DNA of 32,339 bases from Mycobacterium sp. 1165178.9 (GTDB taxonomy: Bacteria > Actinomycetota > Actinomycetes > Mycobacteriales > Mycobacteriaceae), in assembly GCF_001673555.1 (NCBI RefSeq), contig NZ_LZMB01000587.1, positions 1-32,339 on the forward strand. The letters are read 5' to 3'. Shown here one piece after another: positions 1 through 8,246 of this stretch. The stretch's first letter is position 1. Every line of letters begins with the position of its first letter. A program made the translations under genes and the position numbers. Below the pieces are notes generated by a model. The model made no database searches. It was not told the DNA's origin and saw only the letters and a program-made list of their open reading frames with translations.

Positions 1-4
1 TCCA

Positions 5-157
5 ATGACGGGTGCGACCGCCGCGGCGCGATTCACCCTGCCGTCGCGCGTTCTGCACTGGTTGATGGGGCCGATGGTGATCGGGCAATTGCTCATCGGC
101 GTGACCATGGTCGCCGCGCTGAGCTACTACCCTCTGCTGCTGGCCATCCATCGGCCC
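5..157 (+). pseudogene. Cytochrome b561 N-terminal fragment (forward copy)
   Basis: Translation from the ATG at position 5 gives about 50 residues of a typical cytochrome b561. There is a short N-terminal tail, then RVLHW with the first haem-ligand His, a hydrophobic helix and the AIHRP motif with the next haem-ligand His. Cytochrome b561 is a di-haem membrane electron carrier, often encoded next to catalase-like haem proteins. The sense sequence is lost after about 157, where the DNA turns back on itself and the frame reads antisense sequence. The intact gene presumably belongs on the minus strand directly after the catalase-like gene. Confidence 0.7.
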
Positions 158-220
158 CATCAACCAGTGCAGAACGCGCGACGGCAGGGTGAATCGCGCC
201 GCGGCGGTCGCACCCGTCAT
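148..220 (-). pseudogene. Cytochrome b561 start (native copy, interrupted)
   Basis: On the minus strand an ATG at 220 overlaps the TGA of the catalase-like gene (ATGA), the normal translational coupling of a two-gene operon. It reads 24 codons of cytochrome b561 (through MGPM) before entering the inverted loop at 147, where the protein is lost. Because position and coupling are correct, this arm is probably the true locus and the plus-strand copy the fold-back product. Confidence 0.6.
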
Positions 221-1359
221 TGGAGGACCGCCTCGACGTCGACTGCGCTGGCCGCTTTGGCCTCCTCGGCGCGGCGGGTGAACGAGCGGGCATACACCGC
301 CGACCGCGCCGCGAGCAGCGGGTCATCGGAGGCCGCGATGCCGTCGGGCAGCACCAACGGGTCGAAGTTGATGTCCCGCGCGTTGCCTGCGTTTTCCGTC
401 TGGACCGCGGAGATGGTGATGGTGCCGGCGTCGATGGTGCGGCGCGCCGCCGGCCAGGGTTTGGTGGCGTCATTGGTCGGGTCGCCCGGCTCGCCGACGG
501 TGAGCACCAGCCGCCAGCTCAGCGGCGTGCGTGCCAGCGTGCGGATGAGGGCATCGAACAAGTAGTCCTTGGCCGGTGGCGACGCCGTCACATCGACGCC
601 TTGCTGGGGAATCGCGGACCAGCGCACCGGCACCGTCGCACCGGCGCCGTTGGTGAACCGAAAGGCGTTAAGCCCATAAAACGTGCTGTCGGCGAAGCCT
701 GGGCTCGGCGGTTCCAGCTTGATCAGGCGCATGGCCGCGGTGGTCTCGGGGTGGCGCTGCAGGAACGCGGCCATCTGCTGCGGGTCGGGCTTGCCCGTGC
801 TCGGCAGCGGCTTGGACGCGAGCAACCGGTCGTAAAACCCCTGAGGCGTGCTGTCCGGAAAGACCGGGATGTTGATCATTGCGGTGCGCCACTGCCGGCC
901 GTCGGGCCCGTCGAACAGCAGCCCCAGGCCGCGGAAGGTGTCGAATTTGTCGGCCTGGTCCGGCAGCCCACCCGACAGGGAGAACCGCCCGATCAGCGGA
1001 ACGCTCCCACGCCGGAAGACCGCGGCCCGGCATATCGCCGCAGCCGCTCCGTTGCTGACGAACGTCCCGGTGGCGCTCAGGCCCTTGGCATGGTTTCGCC
1101 GGAAACCGTCATGACGGCCGTAGACGTGCTCAAAGCGATCGGTGATCCGGGGCGGGGTCAGCGCACCGGGACGCAGCCAGCCGCCGGCATACGCGAACCC
1201 GCCCACGTCGACCACGGCGACTCCGGCCACCGCGCCCATGCCCAGTAGCGCGTGCCGCCGGTTCAGCGCGCCGTTTTGCGACGGCGCGGCCGCGGCCTCC
1301 GGGGGGTCGTCGGGCGGCCCGCCAGCGGGTTGCCCGCTGTCGCCATCACCGGGTTCCAC
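217..1359 (-). CDS. SrpA-type catalase-related haem peroxidase, exported
   Basis: A 380-aa protein of the small catalase-like (SrpA) family, which uses a catalase-fold haem pocket mainly for organic or hydrogen peroxide reduction. Visible haem residues are the distal His90 in RNHAKG and a proximal RxxxY motif (Arg352, Tyr356 in RSAVY). The acidic, proline-rich N-terminus is followed by an Arg pair (34-35) and a hydrophobic Gly/Ala/Val stretch (about 38-58), suggesting a Tat-type signal and extracytoplasmic activity. The start is GTG at 1359. The stop overlaps the start of a cytochrome b561 gene, a common partner that would pass electrons at the membrane. The short C-terminal tail rich in Ala and Glu is unremarkable. 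Confidence 0.88.
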   Translation of the reverse strand: MEPGDGDSGQPAGGPPDDPPEAAAAPSQNGALNRRHALLGMGAVAGVAVVDVGGFAYAGGWLRPGALTPPRITDRFEHVYGRHDGFRRNHAKGLSATGTFVSNGAAAAICRAAVFRRGSVPLIGRFSLSGGLPDQADKFDTFRGLGLLFDGPDGRQWRTAMINIPVFPDSTPQGFYDRLLASKPLPSTGKPDPQQMAAFLQRHPETTAAMRLIKLEPPSPGFADSTFYGLNAFRFTNGAGATVPVRWSAIPQQGVDVTASPPAKDYLFDALIRTLARTPLSWRLVLTVGEPGDPTNDATKPWPAARRTIDAGTITISAVQTENAGNARDINFDPLVLPDGIAASDDPLLAARSAVYARSFTRRAEEAKAASAVDVEAVLQ

Positions 1360-1715
1360 GGCCTACCGCCCTTCCCGTTTGCGCAGGCCACGCCGCGCAA
1401 GCTGGGGACGAGGCCGGTGGAACCAATTCACGCACGGGCCGGTGCCCCGTGCAACTTCTGTGCTGCCCGCTAGGCACATCTGGACTACGGCACGGCACCC
1501 GAAATCGTTCAGCGTTTTGAGCGTGGTGCGCGGCGTGTCATACCATTGGCTAAACACTTGTAGCTGTATCTGCATTTGGTAGCGCAGATCGACGGGGTGC
1601 GTCTCCTCCGTAGGCAACCGTGTTCTCCGAGGGGTTGAATACACAGCCCCCGGACATGGCAATGGCTGGTAGAGCTAGCGGTGTCCCACACGAGACCGAA
1701 TGTGAGTGATAGACC
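1360..1715. other. Divergent intergenic region
   Basis: This 356-bp gap separates the minus-strand catalase-like gene from the plus-strand STAS gene. No convincing coding sequence is seen on either strand. A candidate sigma-A-like promoter for the plus strand is TTGAGC at 1517-1522, an 18-bp spacer, and TACCAT at 1541-1546, about 170 bp before the STAS start. A weak GGGG/CCCC dyad lies near 1638-1657. No clear sigma-F-type promoter could be assigned, although the downstream genes are of the kind that control such sigma factors. Confidence 0.4.
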
Positions 1716-2093
1716 ATGGGCGAACAATCCGGCGATCTTGTCGATCCAACCGCTTTTGAAGTGGGCAAACATCAGGTAGACCAGGCGGTTGTGCTCACCG
1801 TCTCCGGCGAGGTCGACATGCTCAGCTCGCCGCTGCTGGCCGACGCTATCCAGACCGCGCTGGCCACCAAGCCCGCGGCATTGATCGTTGATCTGTCCAA
1901 GGTCGGTTTCCTGGCCTCGGCCGGGATGACCGTGCTGGTGACCGCGCAGGCGGAGATTGAGCCGCCAACGCAGTTCGCGGTGGTCGCCAACGGCTCCGCC
2001 ACTAGCCGACCGATCAAACTGATGGGAATCGACAGCGTGCTCTCGCTCTACAGCAGCCTGGACGGTGCGCTGAGCGGGCTAGCTGGTGAGTGA
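1716..2093 (+). CDS. STAS-domain anti-sigma factor antagonist
   Basis: A 125-aa single STAS domain protein of the SpoIIAA/RsbV type, which binds and neutralises an anti-sigma kinase when unphosphorylated. The beta-strand/SGEVD segment (about 26-35) and the following helix are typical. The phosphoacceptor loop reads FLASAGM, with Ser68 at the place of the Ser in the classical D-S-S/T-G motif; the preceding Asp is replaced by Ala, as in several mycobacterial paralogues. The stop overlaps the next start (GTGA), so the two proteins are translationally coupled, as expected for partner switching. No sigma factor gene lies in the window, so the target is unknown. Confidence 0.88.
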   Translation: MGEQSGDLVDPTAFEVGKHQVDQAVVLTVSGEVDMLSSPLLADAIQTALATKPAALIVDLSKVGFLASAGMTVLVTAQAEIEPPTQFAVVANGSATSRPIKLMGIDSVLSLYSSLDGALSGLAGE

Positions 2094-2596
2094 GCATCGG
2101 CGGAGTGGATACGCACTTGGGGACGATGTGCCGCTCTGATCAAGCGCGGAACGTGTCGAACATCGATGACCGGTCCCGCTTCGTGCGGACGCGAGTGGCC
2201 GCCGACGCGCGCAGCGCGGCCGGGGCCCGCGCCGAGTTCGGGGTGTGGCTCGAACGGTATTTCTCGCTTGACGACGACCGCTTCAGTGACCTGCTGCTGG
2301 CGGTGAACGAGGCGATCGCCAATGCCGCGGAATTCGCGTACGTCGACGCCGCGGAGCGCGGGACGGTCGACGTGCGGGCGGCCTACGACGGCGGCTCGGA
2401 CACCCTGGCGGTGTCCGTTGACGACCGCGGCCGGTGGCGACGGAAAAAGCCGGTCCAGTACCAGCAGCAGATGCGCGGCCGCGGCATCCCGCTGATGGAG
2501 GCGCTCGCCGACGACGTCAGCATCGATCGCACGCCACAGGGCACCCGCGTCACGTTGACGTGGACCGGCCTGACGCGGCCCGGCCGCAACGCCTGA
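2090..2596 (+). CDS. RsbW-type anti-sigma factor / serine kinase
   Basis: A 168-aa protein with a GHKL ATPase fold of the HATPase_c_2 group. Visible ATP-site motifs are the N-box NEAIANAAEF (about residues 74-83), a G1-type DDRGRW and a G2-type RGRGIPLM. Such proteins sequester a sigma factor and phosphorylate the cognate STAS antagonist, here almost certainly the overlapping upstream product. The GTG at 2090 overlaps the upstream stop; an ATG at 2126 is an alternative start that removes 12 residues. The stop abuts, tail to tail, the stop of the convergent gene on the other strand. Confidence 0.88.
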   Translation: MSIGGVDTHLGTMCRSDQARNVSNIDDRSRFVRTRVAADARSAAGARAEFGVWLERYFSLDDDRFSDLLLAVNEAIANAAEFAYVDAAERGTVDVRAAYDGGSDTLAVSVDDRGRWRRKKPVQYQQQMRGRGIPLMEALADDVSIDRTPQGTRVTLTWTGLTRPGRNA

Positions 2597-3049
2597 TCAG
2601 CCCGACTGTGCCAGCACCTGCTGGATACGGGGTTCGCGTGGCAAAACCGGACCGTCGTCGAGATCGCAACTGTCCCAGGCGAAGTGGATGAAGTACGCCC
2701 CGCCGCCCAGGTCGTCGTGATGGCGGTGTGCCATTGGTAGGCCGTAGTAGGCGTTGACTTCCGGGTGAGGCGCCTCGGCGATCACCCGATGGGCCTTTCC
2801 GTCCTCGTCGGTGAACACGAGGACGGCACGGGCGGGCCGCTTGCGGTCGCCGCCGGCATATGTGATGCCGCCGCCGACGCTGATGCGTTCCCCATCGATG
2901 TGCACCCAACCGCTCCACCGCGCCGGTTCTTTCGTGTGGTACATGTCGGCGGAGCAATTCGCCGTCCTTAAAGAGGTTGTGCTGCAATGGGATTCATCGC
3001 ACAAACGGGCTCCGCCGGAGTCTGCCCGCGTCAGATAACAAAGCAGCAC
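2597..3049 (-). CDS. Small hypothetical protein, possibly a truncated gene
   Basis: A minus-strand frame of up to 150 residues. The first ~35 residues are Cys/Ser-rich and do not look like a folded domain. From the internal ATG at 2944 (115 aa) the sequence becomes protein-like, with alternating beta-strand pattern, a GGGITYAGG turn, FTDEDGKAHRV and the His cluster MAHRHHDD. The tail has a loose resemblance to the C-terminal part of DUF7064-type mycobacterial proteins, which are about 300 aa, so this may be a relic. It lies divergently next to the TetR gene and could be its target. The function is not recognised and the start is uncertain. Confidence 0.45.
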   Translation of the reverse strand: MLLCYLTRADSGGARLCDESHCSTTSLRTANCSADMYHTKEPARWSGWVHIDGERISVGGGITYAGGDRKRPARAVLVFTDEDGKAHRVIAEAPHPEVNAYYGLPMAHRHHDDLGGGAYFIHFAWDSCDLDDGPVLPREPRIQQVLAQSG

Positions 3050-3060
3050 AACGCATCCCG

Positions 3061-3066
3061 TAACAT
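3061..3066 (+). promoter_or_regulatory. -10 box of leaderless TetR mRNA
   Basis: TAACAT fits the mycobacterial TANNNT -10 pattern and ends exactly 7 nt before the ATG at 3074, so transcription would start at or beside the A of the start codon. This also supports 3074 rather than the upstream start at 2987. Confidence 0.5.
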
Positions 3067-3073
3067 CGCCGGC

Positions 3074-3694
3074 ATGGAACGTAGCCGCCGGTGGGGCGAC
3101 GACCGCGCGATCCTCGACGACGAGGAGGCCCGTGCGCGAATACTCGACGCCGCGGGACGCTGCATTGTCCGACGCGGTAATACCCAGTTCCGGGTGGGAG
3201 AAGTGGCCGACGAGGCGGGGGTGTCCCGGTCGACGGTGTACCGGTATTTTCCCGGTCGCGACGATGTCCTGCTGGGCCTGATGCTGACGCGTGTGGACAC
3301 CGCGATCTCTGAGTTGGTGCGCAAACTGCCCGCGCCCGACGACCCCGTTCGATCGGTGCCCGAAATGGTGTTGGCCCGCGTGGAATCGGTGGACGGCAAC
3401 CCGCTGAACGAAGCGTTGTTCGCCGCCGAGAGCACTGCGGTGGCCTCGGCGCTGGAAAAGGGTTCCGAACCCATTGTGGAGTTGCTACTGCGGCATTACG
3501 GCCCGCTGCTGAAGCGGTGGAAGGCGGCGGGGTTGCTCTATCCCGACGTCGACTTCCGGTCGATCGTCCAGTGGTTGCACACCACGACGCTGTTCTTGCT
3601 GGCGCCTTCGTGGCGATACCGCCCCGCCGCGGACAAGCGAGAATTCGTCGAGCAGTTCGTGGTAAGGGCCCTGGTGCCACACATCAGACAATAA
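3074..3694 (+). CDS. TetR-family transcriptional regulator
   Basis: A 206-aa regulator. The N-terminal TetR DNA-binding domain is clear: helix 1 with ARILDAAGRCIVRRG (about 20-34) and the helix-turn-helix VADEAGVSRSTVYRYFPGRD (about 43-62). The remaining ~140 residues form the divergent ligand/dimer domain. The start was set at ATG 3074 because the residues between 2987 and 3074 are not protein-like and a -10 box sits 7 nt upstream. A perfect 13-bp dyad overlaps the stop codon and precedes the phosphotransferase relic, so that gene is a plausible target; a further dyad lies before the amidohydrolase. The ligand is unknown. Confidence 0.9.
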   Translation: MERSRRWGDDRAILDDEEARARILDAAGRCIVRRGNTQFRVGEVADEAGVSRSTVYRYFPGRDDVLLGLMLTRVDTAISELVRKLPAPDDPVRSVPEMVLARVESVDGNPLNEALFAAESTAVASALEKGSEPIVELLLRHYGPLLKRWKAAGLLYPDVDFRSIVQWLHTTTLFLLAPSWRYRPAADKREFVEQFVVRALVPHIRQ

Positions 3695-3712
3695 TCGTAT
3701 ATTGTCTGATGT
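3681..3712. promoter_or_regulatory. Perfect 13+6+13 palindrome, candidate TetR operator
   Basis: Arms 3681-3693 (ACATCAGACAATA) and 3700-3712 (TATTGTCTGATGT) are exact reverse complements around a 6-bp centre. The element overlaps the tetR stop (TAA 3692-3694) and lies about 80 bp before the phosphotransferase start. It is AT-rich in a GC-rich region and has no T-run after it, so an operator is more likely than an intrinsic terminator. Confidence 0.6.
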
Positions 3713-3790
3713 CCAGACGTTCAATCGTTTTGCGCGACGCCGCCGGTGTTTAAGAGCACAGCACCGTGGCCGGCCCGCAAATCAGGATGG

Positions 3791-4941
3791 ATGGACATGA
3801 AAACTTCTCTCGCGCAAGCCTTCTCTGTCCTCGGTCTGGCCGCCCACCTGGGCCGCGGTGCGGGCCGGGTGGCCACCGACGCAGCACTGGGCGGCAGATT
3901 CGGTCTACCGCGGACGGTCGAGGGAATCGGTCCCGCGGTCCTTTCCCGGGTCATGGGAACGACCGTCCGGTCGATCCGCGTCCTGAGCCGGGACGCGGGG
4001 ACGTCCTCGCGGGGCCGGTTGGTGTTGCCCGGAAGAACGTCCCGGACTCGGTGTTCGTCAAGGTCGCGGCGCAGAGCGCCGCCACCCGGCTGATGGGCGA
4101 ACTCGGGCGCCTCGGGCAGACCGAGGTGCGGTTCTACCGCGAGCTCGCGCCGCAGGTCTTCGGTGTCCCCTATTGCCATGGCGCGGCGTTCGACCCCTGG
4201 ACCGGCCGCTACCTGCTGGTCCTGGAGGACCTACCGGCCGAGTCGTGCGAGTTCCCCGACACCTTGCACCCGTTGTCGGCCGATCAGGCGAGCCTGATCA
4301 TCGAGCTACTCGCCGAACTGCACGCCACCTTCTGGGGCCGGCTGCCGCGCGGCGGGAGCAGTCCGATGGACTGGCTGTACACGCCGTCCGGCGACGTCAC
4401 GTCGTTGTTGACCGGTTCGCTCATGCACACCTCGATCAAGCGGCTCGCCGAGCGCACTTCCCTTGTCGACGTCCCCGTCGACACTGGCCGCTTTATCGCC
4501 GACAACTACCGCGCGGTCGCCACGCTCATCGACAGTCCTCCTCACACCGTCATGCACGGCGACGCCCATCCGGGCAACATGTACTTCCAGGGCGGCAAGG
4601 CCGGGCTGCTCGACTGGCAGGCGGTGCGCCGGGGACATCCGTCGCGCGAATTGGCCTACACCCTGATCACCAGCCTGACGCCCGAGGACCGTCAGGCCAA
4701 CCAGCGCGAACTCCTCGACGATTACCGTCGGGCGCTGATTGCGGCCGGCGGACCCGAGTTGGACCGCGACGACTTGTGGCTGCGATTCCGCCAGGGCGCG
4801 CTATACGCATACGTCGCGCCCCTGATTACCGCCGGCATGGGCGGAATGCAGGTCGAGAACATCGCGATGGAAGGCCTGCGCCGCGGTGTCGCGGCGCTCG
4901 ATGATCTGGAAACCGTCGCCGCGCTGAAGGGTTCTCTGTAG
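3791..4941 (+). pseudogene. Phosphotransferase (APH/choline-kinase fold), frameshifted
   Basis: This would be a ~383-aa kinase of the aminoglycoside/ecdysteroid-type phosphotransferase family. The N-terminal ~80 residues (starting MDMKTSLAQAF at 3791, or ATG at 3797) read in one frame. From about 4030 on the family sequence continues in a frame shifted by -1 (NVPDSVFVKV onward), so one base appears to be missing around 4025-4045. The C-terminal part keeps the catalytic loop HGDAHPGN and the metal-binding LLDWQ, and ends at TAG 4941. It is either a real disruption or a sequencing error. It follows the TetR gene and its dyad. The substrate cannot be told. Confidence 0.75.
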
Positions 4942-4987
4942 GTCAGACTCAATTCGGCTGAGGCTATTGCCTTCGTCGCGCCAAGAG

Positions 4988-5010
4988 TTACGCTACCTAC
5001 CGTAGCGAAA
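4988..5010. promoter_or_regulatory. Dyad operator overlapping a -10 box
   Basis: CGCTAC (4991-4996) and GTAGCG (5002-5007) flank a 5-bp centre, and the symmetry extends to TT/AA at the outer ends with one mismatch. A TANNNT hexamer (TACCGT, 4998-5003) lies inside the dyad, so a bound repressor would block a promoter for the amidohydrolase/Rieske genes that begin at 5071. The sequence differs from the 3681-3712 dyad, so one regulator is unlikely to bind both. Confidence 0.5.
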
Positions 5011-5070
5011 TGCTGCGCGCCTCAGCGCACAGCCCTCCCGAGACAGCCCACGGCGGCGAAGAGGAGTCTC

Positions 5071-6831
5071 ATGTTCGACCTCAAGATCATCGGTGGAACG
5101 GTCGTCGACGGCACGGGCGCGGAACGCTATGCCGCCGATATCGGCATCAAGGACGGCAAGATCGTCGACGTCGTGCGGCGCTCCGCCGACGGCCCCGCCA
5201 TCAGCGGGGAGGCGGCCGAAACCATCGACGCGACAGGGCATGTGGTTGCCCCCGGCTTCGTCGACATCCACACCCACTACGACGGCCAGGTCAGCTGGGA
5301 CAGCCTGCTCGAGCCGTCCAGCGGCCATGGTGTGACCACGATCGTGACCGGCAACTGCGGCGTCGGTTTCGCGCCCGTGCGACCCGGCAGTGAGCAGTGG
5401 CTGATCGAGCTGATGGAAGGCGTCGAGGACATTCCCGGCACCGCGCTGACCGAAGGCATCACCTGGGGCTGGGAGACCTACCCCGAGTACCTCGACGCGG
5501 TCGGCAAGCAGAAGTTCGCCGTCGACGTGGGCAGCCAGGTCGCACACGGCGCGGTCCGCGCCTACGCGATGGGCGAGCGGGGCGCCCGCAACGAGCCCGC
5601 CACCCCCGACGACATCGACGCGATGGGACGGCTGGTTCGCGAGGCGATCGAGGCCGGCGCGCTCGGGTTTTCCACGTCGCGCACGATGGGCCATCGCGCG
5701 ATGGACGGCGAACCGGTCCCCGGCACGTTCGCCGCCGAGGAAGAGCTGTTCGGTCTCGGCCGGGCCATGGCGGCCGGCGGTCAGGCGGTGTTCGAGCTGG
5801 CCCCGCAGGGGGCCGCGGGTGAGGACATCATCGGGCCCAAAAAGGAATTGGACTGGATGCGGCGACTGAGCGGCGAGATCGACCGGCCCGTGTCGTTCGC
5901 GCTGATCCAGGTTGACGCCGATCCGAAATTGTGGCGCGAGATGCTCGACCTGTCCGCGGACGCGCACGCCGCGGGGGCCCGCCTCTACCCGCAGATCGCG
6001 GCCCGCCCGTTCGGCATGATGATCGGCTTCCAGGGCCATCACGGTTTCAGCCACCGGCCCACCTACCGCCGACTGAAGGCCGAGTGCAGCCGCGGCGAGC
6101 TTGCGCAGCGGTTGGCCGACCCCGCGGTGAAAGCGGCAATCCTGTCCGAGGACGACCTCCCGGCCGACCCGACGTTGTTGTTCGACGGGATGTTCGCTTT
6201 GGTGCAGCACTCGCTGGGAAGGTTGTATGCGCTCGGCGATCCGCCGGACTACGAGCCCACGCCGGACCGCACCGTCGCGGCCATCGCAAAGGCACGCGGC
6301 GAGGATCCGTTGTCCACGCTGTACGACCTCATGCTCGAGTCCGATGCGACCAGCATGCTGATGCTGCCGTTGTTCAACTACGCCGAGGGCAACCACGACG
6401 CGATCCGCGAGATGATGCTGCACCCCGCCGGCGTGCTCGGACTCTCCGACGGGGGCGCCCACTGCGGGATGATCTGCGACGCGTCCTACCCGACGTTTTT
6501 GCTCACGCACTGGGCACGCGACCGGCACCGCGGCGAGAAGTTGTCGCTGGAGTACGTGATCCGCAAGCAGTCCCGCGACACCGCGCACCTGTTCGGCCTT
6601 ACCGACCGCGGCACCATCGAGCCGGGCAAGAAGGCCGACATCAATGTCATCGACATGGACGCCCTGACCCTGCACCCGGCGGCGATGGCCTTCGACCTGC
6701 CGGCCGGCGGGAACCGGATCTTGCAGGGCGCCAGCGGTTATGCGGCGACGATCGTCAGCGGGACCGTCACGCGCCGCAAGGACGTCGACACCGGGGCCCG
6801 CCCCGGACGCCTGGTCCGCGGAGCGCGCTGA
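5071..6831 (+). CDS. Amidohydrolase, N-acyl-D-amino-acid deacylase family
   Basis: A 586-aa metal-dependent hydrolase of the D-aminoacylase group, similar in type and size to M. tuberculosis Rv2913c. The N-terminal strand region leads into [11 protein letters not shown] with metal ligands His67 and His69. [20 protein letters not shown] and, near the C-terminus, [14 protein letters not shown] carry further conserved active-site residues, the latter with the expected Asp and His. The family hydrolyses N-acyl-D-amino acids or related cyclic amides in the cytoplasm; the actual substrate is unknown. A good Shine-Dalgarno (GAGGAG) precedes ATG 5071. The Rieske oxygenase starts 11 bp after the stop, so both are probably co-transcribed from the dyad-bearing promoter region. 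Confidence 0.88.
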   Translation: MFDLKIIGGTVVDGTGAERYAADIGIKDGKIVDVVRRSADGPAISGEAAETIDATGHVVAPGFVDIHTHYDGQVSWDSLLEPSSGHGVTTIVTGNCGVGFAPVRPGSEQWLIELMEGVEDIPGTALTEGITWGWETYPEYLDAVGKQKFAVDVGSQVAHGAVRAYAMGERGARNEPATPDDIDAMGRLVREAIEAGALGFSTSRTMGHRAMDGEPVPGTFAAEEELFGLGRAMAAGGQAVFELAPQGAAGEDIIGPKKELDWMRRLSGEIDRPVSFALIQVDADPKLWREMLDLSADAHAAGARLYPQIAARPFGMMIGFQGHHGFSHRPTYRRLKAECSRGELAQRLADPAVKAAILSEDDLPADPTLLFDGMFALVQHSLGRLYALGDPPDYEPTPDRTVAAIAKARGEDPLSTLYDLMLESDATSMLMLPLFNYAEGNHDAIREMMLHPAGVLGLSDGGAHCGMICDASYPTFLLTHWARDRHRGEKLSLEYVIRKQSRDTAHLFGLTDRGTIEPGKKADINVIDMDALTLHPAAMAFDLPAGGNRILQGASGYAATIVSGTVTRRKDVDTGARPGRLVRGAR

Positions 6832-6841
6832 GCTCCGCCCG

Positions 6842-8182
6842 ATGGCAACGGTGGCCGGCAATCCGGCGCGCGCCCGCGACGAGGATGCGATCGGCACCCC
6901 GCCGGAGAACCCGACGCTGGTGCCCGCCGAGCGTTACTACTCCCCCGCATTCGCCGCGCTCGAGGCGCAGCGGATGTGGCCGAAGGTCTGGCAACTGGCC
7001 TGCATGGTCGACCACGTCGCGGCGCCTGGCGACTATTTCGAGTACCGGTGCGGCCCGTACGGCGTGCTGATCGTCCGTGACGACGACGGGACGCTCCGCG
7101 CCTTCCAGAACGTCTGCCGGCATCGCGGTAATTCGCTGTGCACCGGATCCGGTTCGGGCCTACGCGAACTCAAATGCGGCTATCACGGATGGACCTGGGA
7201 CCTGGGCGGCGCGCTCAGACGGGTGCCCAACCGCAAAGGCTTCGGCTCGCTGCGGATGTCCGATTTTCCGCTGATACCGGCGCGGGTCGAGACGTGGGTC
7301 GGGCTCGTGTTCGTAAATCTCGACCCGGGCGCGGTCTCGTTGACCGAATACCTGGAGGCGGTGCCCGCCGACATCGCCTGGTGCCACCTGGAGGATTTCC
7401 GCTGCTACGCAACGCTCACCGTCGAGGTCGACGCCAACTGGAAGACCATCGCCGACGGTTACAGCGAGACGTACCACATCCAGACCCTGCATCCCGAACT
7501 GCTGCGTTGCGTCGACGATATCCGTGCGCCGCAACAGATTTGGGGCCACACCGGGAAATCGGACCAGCCCTACGGCGTGCAAAGCCCACGTTTTGAGGGT
7601 GCCCTGTCCGACGAAGAGGTCTGGAACGCCTACGTCTACACGCAGGGTGCGCTGATGGGCGCGGCCGACGGCACACCGTTCCCCGCCGACGAACGCCGGC
7701 CCGGGCAGACGGTTGCCGACCTGATCGCGGACCGGACCCGGGCATTCGCGGCCAGTCGCGGGGTCGACCTCGGCTGGGCTGATACCGACCGGATGACCCG
7801 GTTGCACCAGTACAACGTGTTTCCCAACATGACGCTTCTGACCAACGCCGATCACCTGACCGTCATGTGTTCGCGGCCCGGATCGGACGCCTCCCCCGAT
7901 AAGGGCGAGCTTGTCATGTTCTTGATGACACGACTGCCCCCGGGTGCGCCGCGCACCAAGCCGACAGACGTCCGCGTCACCGCTGACGCGGCCGAGCCGG
8001 GCGTGGTCCTCACCCAAGACATTCAGCTGCTCGCGGGCTTGCAACGCGGCATGCATCAACCCGGCTTCACGCATCTGGTGTTGTCCAGCGAGGAACGCCG
8101 CGTGATCAACATGCATCGCAACCTGGAGCGCTACCTCGAGCTCCCCGCGTCCCAGCAAATGAGCGGCGAAACGCCGAAGTGA
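6842..8182 (+). CDS. Rieske non-haem iron oxygenase, alpha subunit
   Basis: A 446-aa ring-hydroxylating-type oxygenase. The Rieske [2Fe-2S] site is complete: Cys92-x-His94 and Cys112-x-x-His115. The mononuclear iron site is visible as Asp205, His212 and His217 (DGYSETYHIQTLHPE), with a probable carboxylate ligand later in TQDIQLLAGLQRGM. The start was taken as ATG 6842 because it follows the upstream stop by 11 bp and the N-terminus then matches the family. No beta subunit, ferredoxin or reductase gene is nearby, so electrons must come from elsewhere. Pairing with an amidohydrolase suggests catabolism of an amide-containing or aromatic compound, but this is inference. Confidence 0.9.
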   Translation: MATVAGNPARARDEDAIGTPPENPTLVPAERYYSPAFAALEAQRMWPKVWQLACMVDHVAAPGDYFEYRCGPYGVLIVRDDDGTLRAFQNVCRHRGNSLCTGSGSGLRELKCGYHGWTWDLGGALRRVPNRKGFGSLRMSDFPLIPARVETWVGLVFVNLDPGAVSLTEYLEAVPADIAWCHLEDFRCYATLTVEVDANWKTIADGYSETYHIQTLHPELLRCVDDIRAPQQIWGHTGKSDQPYGVQSPRFEGALSDEEVWNAYVYTQGALMGAADGTPFPADERRPGQTVADLIADRTRAFAASRGVDLGWADTDRMTRLHQYNVFPNMTLLTNADHLTVMCSRPGSDASPDKGELVMFLMTRLPPGAPRTKPTDVRVTADAAEPGVVLTQDIQLLAGLQRGMHQPGFTHLVLSSEERRVINMHRNLERYLELPASQQMSGETPK

Positions 8183-8233
8183 TATCACGCAACATAATTC
8201 GCGTTCACGGCGCGAAAGTGACGCCTAGCGATC

Positions 8234-8239
8234 TAGAAT
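8234..8239 (+). promoter_or_regulatory. -10 box of a leaderless mRNA
   Basis: TAGAAT (TANNNT) ends 7 nt before the GTG at 8247, which is immediately followed in frame by ATG. The spacing suggests transcription begins at the start codon. Confidence 0.55.
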
Positions 8240-8246
8240 CCCGCTT

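Larger units (their letters stand above)
1..224. repeat. Perfect 77-bp inverted repeat with 70-bp loop
   Basis: Bases 1-77 are the exact reverse complement of bases 148-224, separated by a 70-bp loop (78-147). Pairing stops at the loop edge (78 and 147 do not pair). The left arm reaches the first base, so the repeat may continue outside the window. Both arms are protein-coding: each holds the first codons of a cytochrome b561 gene. A perfect 77-bp palindrome in coding DNA is more like a fold-back (template-switch) chimera at a contig end than a natural element, but a real inverted duplication cannot be excluded from sequence alone. Confidence 0.97.

Noticed and set aside
220..1248. Plus-strand open frame of 342 codons opposite the catalase-like gene
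   Set aside because: The minus strand carries the distal His and RxxxY haem motifs; the plus frame has no recognisable domain.
3681..3712. Palindrome as intrinsic terminator of tetR
   Set aside because: AT-rich stem, no U-tract, and it overlaps the stop codon; an operator fits better.
4993..6897. Long open frame (634 codons) on the minus strand
   Set aside because: It is the antisense of the amidohydrolase; its His/Arg/Gly-rich composition is a GC-skew shadow with no motif.
7160..8188. Minus-strand open frame of 342 codons
   Set aside because: Shadow of the Rieske oxygenase, which has complete metal-site motifs.
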